NCBI GenBank assembly: GCA_964427005.1
Contig: CAYRTL010000009.1
Coordinates: 13,744 to 77,743 of the forward strand
Source: JAMXLO01 sp964427005
GTDB lineage: Bacteria; Pseudomonadota; Alphaproteobacteria; Acetobacterales; Acetobacteraceae
Direction: 5' to 3'
Length of the DNA: 64,000 bases
The stretch's first letter is position 1. Each line of letters begins with the position of its first letter. The notes below the pieces were generated by a model that saw nothing but the letters and a program-made list of their open reading frames with translations, was not told where the DNA came from and made no database searches. The position numbers and the translations under genes are program-made. Below are positions 44,327 through 52,314 of the stretch, in pieces.

Positions 44327-46626
44327 TGGCGACACTCCAGACTCGTTCGGTTCGCCGGCGCGAAGATGTGCGGCTGCTGACCGGCAAGGGCAACTATGCG
44401 GCCGATCCGCATCCCCCTGGCATGCTGCACGCCGTGCTGGTCCGGTCACCATATGCACACGCGACGATCAGCAGCATCGATGTCAGCGTTGCTCGCGGCA
44501 TGCCTGGTGTGGCGGCCGTCTTCACCGGCGCTGACCTGACAGACGTCTCACCTATCCCCGGAGGCATCGGCTTTCCTCGACCGGACGGCAGTCCCGCGCC
44601 GAAGACCAATCGCCCGCTGATCGCGTCAGACCGTGTCCGATTTGTGGGAGAGCCGGTGGCGGTGGTGCTGGCTGAAAGCATCGGCACGGGAAAGGATGCG
44701 GCGGAAGCGGTGATGGTCGATTACCGCGAGTTGCCACTGGTGACCGATCCCGTTGCGGCGTTGGATTCGGCAGCGCCGAAGGTGTGGGACGATGTACCGG
44801 ACAACATTGGCTTCCTGTGGAAGCGCGGTGACGCCGAGGCCACTGAAGCGGTCTTGCGGTCCGCGGCGCACGTGGCGCGGCTGCAGTTCAATGTATCGCG
44901 TGTCACGGCCAGCACGATGGAGCCTCGTGCCGCATGGGCGGAGCTGGGACCGGACGGCCGCATGGTGGTCCATGCCGCGCACCAGTCGCCGTACAACCTG
45001 CGCAATGGCATGGCCAGCGGTAATTTCGACATCAAACCCACCGATATTCGCGTGCTTGCCGCCGATGTCGGTGGTTCGTTCGGGCTGAAATCGGGGGTGC
45101 AACCGGAATACGCATTGATCGCATGGGGCGCGCGCAAGATGCATCGGCCGGTGCGATGGGTCGCCGATAGGACCGAGGGGTTTCTCAGTGATGAGCAGGC
45201 ACGCGAGATGCGCATCACGGTGGAACTCGGGCTCAATGGCAACCATAAGTTCACCGCGCTGCGGCTGCGCTGGGACGTGAACCTCGGTGCTTATGTCACG
45301 GGCCGTTCCGGCTGGCCTGTCGGCAACATCGGTGGCACCGCCGGCGTCTATCACATCCCGACGATCTACGCGGAATCCTGCGGCATTCTGACCAACACCG
45401 TTCCCACGGCCGCTTATCGTGGCGCCGGTCGTCCCGAAGCCACCTACACGATCGAGCGCATCATCGATATTGCGGCGCGCGAACTCGGGATCAGTCCATA
45501 CGAGCTTCGCCGGATCAATCTGATCCCGCCTGAGGCGATGCCGTACAAAACCGCGCTCACCTTCACCTACGATTGCGGCGAATTCGAAGGCAACATGCAG
45601 AAGGCCGCTGAGATGGCGGAGCTGGATGGATTTGCCACCCGCCGCGCGGAAGCTGAATCGCGCGGCAAGTTGCGCGGCATCGGCATCTGCAATTGCATCG
45701 AGGTCGCCGGCGGTCCTTTCCTTCGTCCGGCGAAGGACCAGGCCGCTTTGCGCCTGGCGGAAGACGGCACGCTGGTGCTGCGCTCCGGCTCGATGTCGGT
45801 GGGGCAGGGGCTTGAAACAGCATTCTGCCAGCTTGTCGCCGATAGCTTCGGAGTGCCACTTGATCAGGTGCGGTACGAGTCAGGGGACACCGATCTGCTG
45901 CCTGGTGGGAAGGGCAATGGCGGCTCCGGTGCGCTTTGCATCGGCGGCGCGGCGGTTAGCCTCGTGGTGGACAAGGTGATGGAGAAGGCAAAGCAGGTTG
46001 CAGCCGAGTTGCTCGAAGCAGCGGAAGTCGATGTGACCTTCGATGCGGGCCGCTTCACGATCGCCGGTACCGACCGTTCTGTCAGCCTCGCTGAAGTCGC
46101 GCATGCGGCCGCCGCTGATGGCAACGAGCTGGTGGAAAGCGGCGAATTCACCCCGACCGCAGTCACCTTCCCGAACGGCACGCATATCTGCGAAGTGGAG
46201 ATCGATCCGGATACTGGCGTAACCGAAGTCGTCCGCTACAGCGCGGTGGAGGAACTCGGCTACGTGCTGAACCCGATGCTGGTCGCCGGACAAACGCATG
46301 GCGGCGTCGCACAGGGTGTCGGACAGGCGATGGCGGAGCAGATTGTGCACGATCCGCATTCGGGCCAGATGCTGACGGCATCGTTCATGGACTATCAGAT
46401 GCCGCGTGCCGAGGACCTGCCGGATATCCGCATGGCAACGCGCGAGGTCCCCACGAAGGTGAATCCGCTCGGTGCGAAGGGCGTGGGCGAGGCGGGTACG
46501 GTTGGCGCGATGGCCGCCGCGATGAACGCCGTCAACGATGCACTGGCGCCACTCGGCATCCGGCACTTTGACATGCCCGCGACGCCGAACCGCGTATGGG
46601 CAGCGATCGCCGCGGCGCGCAAATGA
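44326..46626 (+). CDS. Xanthine dehydrogenase-family molybdopterin-binding subunit, CoxL-like form II
   Basis: A 766-residue large subunit. An N-terminal aldehyde oxidase/xanthine dehydrogenase domain (VRSPYAHATISSIDVS) is followed by the molybdopterin domains. Residues 363-369 are A-Y-R-G-A-G-R, the active-site loop of CoxL form II, not the AYXCSFR of true CO dehydrogenase. Catalytic Glu lies in GAKGVGEAGT. The FAD and 2Fe-2S subunits are not adjacent. RidA follows with a 4-base overlap. Confidence 0.88.
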   Translation: MATLQTRSVRRREDVRLLTGKGNYAADPHPPGMLHAVLVRSPYAHATISSIDVSVARGMPGVAAVFTGADLTDVSPIPGGIGFPRPDGSPAPKTNRPLIASDRVRFVGEPVAVVLAESIGTGKDAAEAVMVDYRELPLVTDPVAALDSAAPKVWDDVPDNIGFLWKRGDAEATEAVLRSAAHVARLQFNVSRVTASTMEPRAAWAELGPDGRMVVHAAHQSPYNLRNGMASGNFDIKPTDIRVLAADVGGSFGLKSGVQPEYALIAWGARKMHRPVRWVADRTEGFLSDEQAREMRITVELGLNGNHKFTALRLRWDVNLGAYVTGRSGWPVGNIGGTAGVYHIPTIYAESCGILTNTVPTAAYRGAGRPEATYTIERIIDIAARELGISPYELRRINLIPPEAMPYKTALTFTYDCGEFEGNMQKAAEMAELDGFATRRAEAESRGKLRGIGICNCIEVAGGPFLRPAKDQAALRLAEDGTLVLRSGSMSVGQGLETAFCQLVADSFGVPLDQVRYESGDTDLLPGGKGNGGSGALCIGGAAVSLVVDKVMEKAKQVAAELLEAAEVDVTFDAGRFTIAGTDRSVSLAEVAHAAAADGNELVESGEFTPTAVTFPNGTHICEVEIDPDTGVTEVVRYSAVEELGYVLNPMLVAGQTHGGVAQGVGQAMAEQIVHDPHSGQMLTASFMDYQMPRAEDLPDIRMATREVPTKVNPLGAKGVGEAGTVGAMAAAMNAVNDALAPLGIRHFDMPATPNRVWAAIAAARK

Positions 46627-47018
46627 GCGGGCCGCTGTTCCACATGATCGCCGGTGCACCGACGCCGGTGGCGCCGTTCTCACACGCGGTTGAAGCTGAT
46701 GGCTGGGTGTTCCTGACCGGCCAGATGCCGACATCGCCAGACGACGATTCGGCGCCGCTGCCGGAGGGGATCGAGGCGCAGACGCGGCGGGTGATGGACA
46801 ATCTGATCATCGTGCTGCACGGGCTCGGTCTCGGCCTGCCGCACGTAGTCAGCGTGCGCGCTTACCTGACGCGCTTCGAGCAGGACTACGCGCCGATGAA
46901 CGCGGTGTATCGCAGCTACTTTCCGCCCGATCGACTGCCGGCGCGGACGTGCATCGGAGTTACCGGCCTGGCGCGTGGCGCGTTAGTGGAAATCGATATG
47001 GTGGCACAAAGGCCGTGA
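46623..47018 (+). CDS. RidA family (Rid/YjgF) protein
   Basis: A 131-residue protein with AGAPTPVAPFSHAVEADGWVFLTGQ, the key Arg in LPARTCIGV and the C-terminal ALVEIDMVA (Glu). These deaminate reactive enamine/imine intermediates. Its ATG overlaps the hydroxylase stop (ATGA), so it likely clears an imine from the same pathway. Confidence 0.87.
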   Translation: MSGPLFHMIAGAPTPVAPFSHAVEADGWVFLTGQMPTSPDDDSAPLPEGIEAQTRRVMDNLIIVLHGLGLGLPHVVSVRAYLTRFEQDYAPMNAVYRSYFPPDRLPARTCIGVTGLARGALVEIDMVAQRP

Positions 47019-47053
47019 ACATCTGTCAATGCGAGGCGCAGCGACGAAGCAAT

Positions 47054-47153
47054 NNNNNNNNNNNNNNNNNNNNNNNNNNNNNNNNNNNNNNNNNNNNNNN
47101 NNNNNNNNNNNNNNNNNNNNNNNNNNNNNNNNNNNNNNNNNNNNNNNNNNNNN
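47054..47153. other. Assembly gap, 100 N
   Basis: Exactly 100 undetermined bases. The left flank is GTCAATGCGAGG...GACGAAGCAAT and the right begins GCAATGACAG, which are the two ends of the TCATTGCGAG repeat family. The break is therefore inside or next to such a repeat, and the true distance is unknown. Confidence 0.97.
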
Positions 47154-47163
47154 GCAATGACAG

Positions 47164-47418
47164 TCAGCTTCGTCCGCCGCTGAACGCGTTGAACGTGATC
47201 ATCGTGTAGGTGTCTTTGACACCCGGCAGCTTCTGGATCTTCTCCGTGACGAACAGGCCCACGTCCTGCTCGGGCTCCAGATAGAACTTGCCCAGCAGAT
47301 CGTACTGCCCCGATGTCGAATAGAGCTCCGACATCTGCTCGATGGTGTCGGCTGCCTCGCGGGCGACCTTGTAGGCCTGCCCCATCTCGCACTTAATCTG
47401 CACGAATATCGCCCGCAT
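47164..47418 (-). CDS. Stand-alone Lrp/AsnC ligand-binding domain (RAM) protein
   Basis: An 84-residue protein that matches only the C-terminal effector domain of Lrp/AsnC regulators (IFVQIKCEMGQAYKVAREAAD, then GQYDLLGKFYLE and KIQKLPGVKDTYTMI). There is no helix-turn-helix. Such proteins form oligomers that bind small ligands. It lies next to the assembly gap, but the frame is complete. Confidence 0.85.
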   Translation of the reverse strand: MRAIFVQIKCEMGQAYKVAREAADTIEQMSELYSTSGQYDLLGKFYLEPEQDVGLFVTEKIQKLPGVKDTYTMITFNAFSGGRS

Positions 47419-47473
47419 GCGACCTCCGGGTTCAACGCCACCGGCAGCCTAGCAGGAATCGACCGCGAGCGAA

Positions 47474-47743
47474 CTACGCCTGCCCACCACGCCGATCGGC
47501 CAGCACCGCCAGGCGATGGGTCGCGCTGCCGAGCCGCCGCAACATCACCGGAAGCTGCGGCTCCGTCGGCAGCGGGCCTTCCTGGATGAAATCGGCCCAG
47601 TCAGACCATTCCTGCTCGGACAGCAGCAGAACACGACGCTTGTCGTCCTGGCTGAGCTGCATCTGCTCCCCTAACTGGGTGAACACCTGGAACTGGCTGC
47701 GGGCCAGCTTGTCGGTCGAATGCCAGGACATGTTCTGTAGCAT
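47474..47743 (-). CDS. Small hypothetical protein
   Basis: An 89-residue acidic-to-neutral helical protein (LSQDDKRRVLLLSEQEWSDWADFIQEG). I recognise no named family. A start ATG at 47743 follows AGAGGTG. Two perfect or near-perfect palindromes lie just upstream, suggesting a dedicated regulator. Confidence 0.5.
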   Translation of the reverse strand: MLQNMSWHSTDKLARSQFQVFTQLGEQMQLSQDDKRRVLLLSEQEWSDWADFIQEGPLPTEPQLPVMLRRLGSATHRLAVLADRRGGQA

Positions 47744-47776
47744 CGGGGCACCTCTCTTATGGTGTCAGCAGATACG

Positions 47777-47842
47777 CAAACGTTTGGCATAGGCAAGGGC
47801 GGAAATTGGCAGACGTTTTGTCCGATTTGTGGCGAACAAAAC
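47777..47842. promoter_or_regulatory. Palindromic operator candidates
   Basis: CAAACGTTTG (47777-47786) is a perfect 10-base palindrome with a central CG, a LacI-type operator form. GTTTTGT (47815-47821) and ACAAAAC (47836-47842) form an inverted repeat with a 14-base spacer. Both lie between the hypothetical gene at 47743 and the TPP enzyme at 47984. Confidence 0.4.
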
Positions 47843-47983
47843 ACTCTCAGGTGACCGCGCCAATTCGGAGTTTTGCGGATCGGGATTCTACGTAGGCGCT
47901 TCCGGACAACGGACGTGGCGGACCCGGCTCGACCTGACTATCCTGTGAGTACCGCCCCCATTGGGGTGCAGCAGGAGGCTTGG

Positions 47984-49756
47984 ATGGAACTGGCTCAGGC
48001 GCGCAAGGCACGCATTGTCCGTCGCACCGGAGGGCGCGCATTGGCCGATTCGCTGGTGGCGCAAGGCATTGACCATGTCTTTGCGGTGCCTGGAGAGAGC
48101 TATCTCGACGTGCTCGATGGTCTCTACGACGTACGGCAGAAGCTGAAGCTGGTCACCTGCCGCTTCGAAGCAGGCGCAGTGAACATGGCCGAAGCATTCG
48201 GCAAGCTGAAGGGCCGACCAGCCGCGGCAATGGTGACGCGCGGTCCTGGTGCCTGCCACGGCGCGATTGGCGTGCATGTGGCGATGCAGGACAGCACGCC
48301 TCTGCTGCTGTTCGTCGGACAGATTCCGCATGAGGACGCCGGCCGGGACGCATTTCAGGAAGTCGATTATCGACGGATGTTCAGCCCGCTGGCCAAGTGG
48401 GTGACACAGATCGATCAGGCGAAGCGCATTCCGGAAATCGTCGCGCATGCGGTGGACGTCGCCGTATCCGGCCGCCCCGGTCCTGTCGTCATCGCGTTGT
48501 CCGAAGAGATGCAGAAGGACATGATCGAGGTCCCTGATTTACCGCGCGCGCAGGTGGCGCCAGCGCATCCTGATCCAGCAGCACTTAGTCAATTGCGGGC
48601 GATGCTTGCCCGATCGCGCAAACCGCTTGCCGTACTCGGCGGCTCCTGCTGGACCGAAGACGGCCGTGCCGCCATTCGCGACTTTCTTGTCGGTAATGAC
48701 GTGCCGGTGGCCGTCGGCTTCCGCCGCCAGGCTTTGTTCGACGGCACGTTGGAGAACTTCGCTGGCGATCTCGGCGTCGGATCGGATCCTGGTCTGATTG
48801 GCAAGGTGAAGGAAGCTGATCTGATCCTGGCCATCGGCTCGCGTCTCGGTGACACCGTGACACAGGGCTATACATTGCTCGACATGGCCGGACGTGTGCC
48901 AATCATCCAGGTGCATCCGGATGGCAGCGAAATCGGCCGCGTGTTCCGGCCAGCTCTCGGCATCGTTTCCGATCTCAACACATTTGCGCATGCCGTGGCG
49001 GCGCTGGAGCCGGTGCACGCGGATTGGATGGACTGGACGGCGGAACTGCGTTCCCTGCGCGAGGCGCAGCGCGCCGTGCCGAACTACCAAGGTTCGCTGA
49101 ACCTCGGCACTGCCATGCGCGAACTGGAGTCGTTGCTTGATCGCGATGCTTTGATCACCACAGATGCCGGCAACTTCGCCGGCTGGGCAACGCGCTTCAT
49201 CAACTTCCGCGATGGGCAGCGTTATATCGGACCAACGAATGGCGCGATGGGCTACAGCGTGCCCGCTGCTATTGGTGCGAAGATCACCTACCCCGATCGC
49301 ATGGTGGTGAGCCTTGTCGGTGACGGCGGGTTCATGATGACCGGCCAGGAGCTCGCGACCGCGTTCCATCACGGCGTGGCGCCTATCGTCCTGGTGTTCA
49401 ATAACCAGATGTACGGCACGATCCGCATGCATCAGGAACGGGCGTACCCGGGCCGTGTATCAGGCACGGCGCTGACCAATCCTGACTTCGCCAAATACAT
49501 CGAGGCGTTCGGCGGGCACGGCGAGATCGTTTCTGAGACGGCAGAGTTCGCGCCGGCATTCCGCCGCGCGGTGGAAAGTGGCCGACCGGCGGTCATCGAG
49601 CTGCGGATGAACCCCGAGCAGATCACCACGCGTGCGACGATTGCGGAACTGCGCGCCGGGAAGTCGGGCAAGCCTGCGGCGAAGCCAAAGCGTGCAGCGG
49701 CGCCGAAGCATCCGAAGCCGACGCGCGGCGCACCGCCTGGCAAGAAGCGGCCGTAA
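47984..49756 (+). CDS. Thiamine pyrophosphate-binding enzyme (acetolactate synthase-like)
   Basis: A 590-residue TPP enzyme in three domains. N-terminal DHVFAVPGESYLDVLDGLYD with the catalytic Glu in CRFEAGAVNMA; a middle domain (LAVLGGSCWTEDGRAAI); and a C-terminal TPP site GDGGFMMTGQELATAFHHG...FNNQMYG. Unlike most members it has a Lys/Ala/Pro tail of about 28 residues. ATG 47984 has GGAGG. It acts on a 2-keto acid, exact substrate unknown. Confidence 0.87.
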   Translation: MELAQARKARIVRRTGGRALADSLVAQGIDHVFAVPGESYLDVLDGLYDVRQKLKLVTCRFEAGAVNMAEAFGKLKGRPAAAMVTRGPGACHGAIGVHVAMQDSTPLLLFVGQIPHEDAGRDAFQEVDYRRMFSPLAKWVTQIDQAKRIPEIVAHAVDVAVSGRPGPVVIALSEEMQKDMIEVPDLPRAQVAPAHPDPAALSQLRAMLARSRKPLAVLGGSCWTEDGRAAIRDFLVGNDVPVAVGFRRQALFDGTLENFAGDLGVGSDPGLIGKVKEADLILAIGSRLGDTVTQGYTLLDMAGRVPIIQVHPDGSEIGRVFRPALGIVSDLNTFAHAVAALEPVHADWMDWTAELRSLREAQRAVPNYQGSLNLGTAMRELESLLDRDALITTDAGNFAGWATRFINFRDGQRYIGPTNGAMGYSVPAAIGAKITYPDRMVVSLVGDGGFMMTGQELATAFHHGVAPIVLVFNNQMYGTIRMHQERAYPGRVSGTALTNPDFAKYIEAFGGHGEIVSETAEFAPAFRRAVESGRPAVIELRMNPEQITTRATIAELRAGKSGKPAAKPKRAAAPKHPKPTRGAPPGKKRP

Positions 49757-49784
49757 TCTCTGCGAAGTGCCCACCGAGACGGGC

Positions 49785-51329
49785 ATGGAGGAGGCTGCGC
49801 GCTACTACTTCGCGCGCGACTATGATCAGGCAGAGCGCTGCTGCCGGGAACTGATTGCGGCTGAGGCGGACCATTTCGACGCGCGGCATCTGCTCGGAGT
49901 GATCTGTCTCGACCGTGGCCAGTTGCCATGGGCGATCGAGCATCTGATGCATGCGGCGCGCCTACGCCCCGGAGATGGCCAGGTGAATTATCACCTCGGC
50001 ACTGCGCTGCTGAACCAGAGACTTTATGAGCAGGCGGAGGCGCCGTTACGCGTTGCGGCGAAACTTCGTCCAGGCAATGAGAGCGCGCTGATCAACCTGG
50101 GCAATGCGCTGGCCGGAATGGGCCGGCATGAAGAGGCAATGGCCTGCTTTCGGCAAGTGCTCAGAAGCCAGCCGGGGTACGTGGCCGCGCATTACAACAT
50201 GGCACGCTCGCTGGCCGCGTTGGATCGGTTGAACGAAGCTGTCGCGTATTTTCGCTCCGCTCTTGCGCATATGACGCCGGATACCGACCCGAAGCGTGTC
50301 GCCGATGTTCAATCCGGCCTCGGTCAGGCGCTCGCCCATCTTGGCCGGTACGGCGAGACACTCGCAATCTGCCGAGAAATCGCTGCGATCAATCCGCAAC
50401 TGGCGACCTGGAACGAAAGTCTGGTCTTGCTGCTGCTGGGTCGGTACGAGGACGGATGGCGCAAATATGAGGGCCGCTGGGGCATTGCGGATCATGACCC
50501 GCCGCGGCCGGATGCGCGCGTCCCTGACTTCGCAGAAATTGCCGGCAAGCGGGTTCTGCTCGTTGGCGAGCAAGGGCGTGGCGACATCATTCAGTTCGCG
50601 CGTTACGCGCCGCTCCTGGCTCGCCTTGGTGCTCACGTGTCGCTAAAGGTCTATGTCGAGCTGAAGCCGCTGATGGAGACGCTTGAAAATGTCGCGGTGC
50701 TTTCAGTCGATGAGCCCGAGCCACCTTACGACATCGTCACGCCGTTGCTCAGCCTGCCACTGGCGTTTGGCACGCGCGTGGAGACCATCCCGGCGGACAT
50801 GCCGTATCTACGCGCACCAGGAGACCGGCTGGCTGTTTGGCAGCAGCGCCTCGGGCCACGCGACTTGCCGCGCATTGGCCTCGCCTGGTCGGGTGCTGTC
50901 GAGCATGGCGACGATACTCGCCGCTCCATCGCGCTCCAGCGGTTGGCACCACTGCTGCGTATGCCCCGGTTTGAGTTCCATGCCGTGCAGAAGGACCTTC
51001 GTGCGTTTGATCAGGCGTGGCTGGCGCAGAACCCGATCGTGCGGCACCACGGCGATGCCATCCGGGATTTCGCAGACGCGGCCGCTCTCGTGTCATCGAT
51101 GGACCTGGTGATTTCCGTGGACACCGCGGCCGCGCATCTGGCCGGGGCGCTGGGACGACAGGTCTGGATCATGCTCGCGTACAACGCCGACTGGCGCTGG
51201 CTATTGGATCGGAACGACAGCCCCTGGTATCCGACCGCGCGTCTGTTCCGGCAGCGCCGGCGTGGCGATTGGGATGGCGTGCTGACTGATGTGATACAGA
51301 CGCTTTGCTCAGGCGGATTCCAGCACTAA
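49785..51329 (+). CDS. TPR protein with glycosyltransferase-9-like C-terminal domain
   Basis: A 514-residue protein. The first 250 residues are tandem tetratricopeptide repeats (for example AEAPLRVAAKLRPGNESALINLGNALAGMG). The C-terminal half has the segment VLLVGEQGRGDIIQFARYAPLLARLG and GLAWSGAVEHGDDTRRSIALQRL, plus VSVDTAAAHLAGALGR, a heptosyltransferase/GT9-like nucleotide site. It follows the TPP gene by 28 bases. ATG 49785 is used; GTG 49767 is possible. Confidence 0.8.
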   Translation: MEEAARYYFARDYDQAERCCRELIAAEADHFDARHLLGVICLDRGQLPWAIEHLMHAARLRPGDGQVNYHLGTALLNQRLYEQAEAPLRVAAKLRPGNESALINLGNALAGMGRHEEAMACFRQVLRSQPGYVAAHYNMARSLAALDRLNEAVAYFRSALAHMTPDTDPKRVADVQSGLGQALAHLGRYGETLAICREIAAINPQLATWNESLVLLLLGRYEDGWRKYEGRWGIADHDPPRPDARVPDFAEIAGKRVLLVGEQGRGDIIQFARYAPLLARLGAHVSLKVYVELKPLMETLENVAVLSVDEPEPPYDIVTPLLSLPLAFGTRVETIPADMPYLRAPGDRLAVWQQRLGPRDLPRIGLAWSGAVEHGDDTRRSIALQRLAPLLRMPRFEFHAVQKDLRAFDQAWLAQNPIVRHHGDAIRDFADAAALVSSMDLVISVDTAAAHLAGALGRQVWIMLAYNADWRWLLDRNDSPWYPTARLFRQRRRGDWDGVLTDVIQTLCSGGFQH

Positions 51330-52148
51330 CTCGAAGGTGATGCAGACCGGATTGTCGCCGCGAACCAGACGGCCTTCGTGCACGGCGCCGGCCATATCGA
51401 CGACGAGCATGTCGAGCACCGCCTCGCCATGATGCACATGGCCGGAGAGCACCAGCACCTCCGTTGCGTGGTCGGCCACTTTGCTGCCGTCGGTGAAATG
51501 CGCGCCGATAAGACTGCCGAGACTTCCGCGCACGATGGCCGATGTGATGGAATGGCGGCGGGCGATGGTCTCGACCGCGGTGGTGATATCCTCGTTGGGA
51601 CGTATGCGTGCGACGACAGTGCGATCTCCGTCAGGAGCGGCAGCAGCGCGTACCGGGTGAAACAGCGTGAAGTTGGTTTCCGCGTCCGGATCAGCTTGGA
51701 TGGCAATGTCTGGTAGCGCCCATGCATGCACCGTCGTGGTCTGCACAATAATCGTCTCGTGCGGCAACATGTGACCGCCGCGGCGATGCACGCCTTCCTC
51801 GATCCAGGCGCCATGGCAATGCACGAACGGTTCGCCGTCGCGCCAGCCGAATGTCGCGTTGGCGATCTCGACCACTGTTTCGTCGGGAGGTGAACGCGGT
51901 GGGCTGAAATACGCCACGTGACTATCGTCGTCCGGCGGACCCGGCATCACGTAGCTGAACGGCCCGAGTGCGCCGCCATGAAATACGAGTGCGGCGCTCT
52001 TCATGCCTGCGGCCACCAACGGCCGCGTCAGCGCATCATTCAGCGACAGACCTGGTAGCAACGGGAATTCCAACTTGCGGCTGCGACCTGCAAAACTTTC
52101 GATCCGTTCGGGGTGGATCGGTCCCGGCTGGATCAGTCGTCGCGTCAT
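51309..52148 (-). CDS. PPC (DUF296) domain protein, tandem
   Basis: A 279-residue protein made of two PPC/DUF296 domains. The first is seen in ANATFGWRDGEPFVHCHGAW...GGHML and the second in SAIVRGSLGSLIGAHFTDG...EVLVLSGHVHHGE. PPC proteins include AT-hook-linked DNA-binding proteins in plants and small trimeric bacterial ones. The gene overlaps the TPR gene end by 21 bases, antiparallel. Ribosome site is weak. Confidence 0.75.
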   Translation of the reverse strand: MTRRLIQPGPIHPERIESFAGRSRKLEFPLLPGLSLNDALTRPLVAAGMKSAALVFHGGALGPFSYVMPGPPDDDSHVAYFSPPRSPPDETVVEIANATFGWRDGEPFVHCHGAWIEEGVHRRGGHMLPHETIIVQTTTVHAWALPDIAIQADPDAETNFTLFHPVRAAAAPDGDRTVVARIRPNEDITTAVETIARRHSITSAIVRGSLGSLIGAHFTDGSKVADHATEVLVLSGHVHHGEAVLDMLVVDMAGAVHEGRLVRGDNPVCITFELVLESA

Positions 52149-52176
52149 GGCCTGGCTTGAACTGGCGTTTTTTCAA

Positions 52177-52261
52177 CGTCATAGCGGGGCTTGGCCCCGC
52201 GATCCACGTCTTTTCTTGCCACGTGAAGACGTGGATGCCGGGACCAAGTCCCGGCATGACG
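52177..52261. repeat. Dispersed double-hairpin element, copy 2
   Basis: An 85-base element, CGTCAT...CATGACG, with two GC-rich hairpins and inner ATCCACGTCTT/GAAGACGTGGAT arms. It lies between the divergently oriented tandem-PPC gene start and the gamma-glutamyltransferase end. Confidence 0.85.
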
Positions 52262-52314
52262 AAATGCATCTGGTCTCCACAGTGAATCAGAGAACCGTGG
52301 GCCTGACCCGGCCA

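Noticed and set aside
46949..47209. Open frames running through the N stretch on both strands
   Set aside because: They exist only because N is translated as unknown; the flanks are the RidA and Lrp-like genes in other frames.
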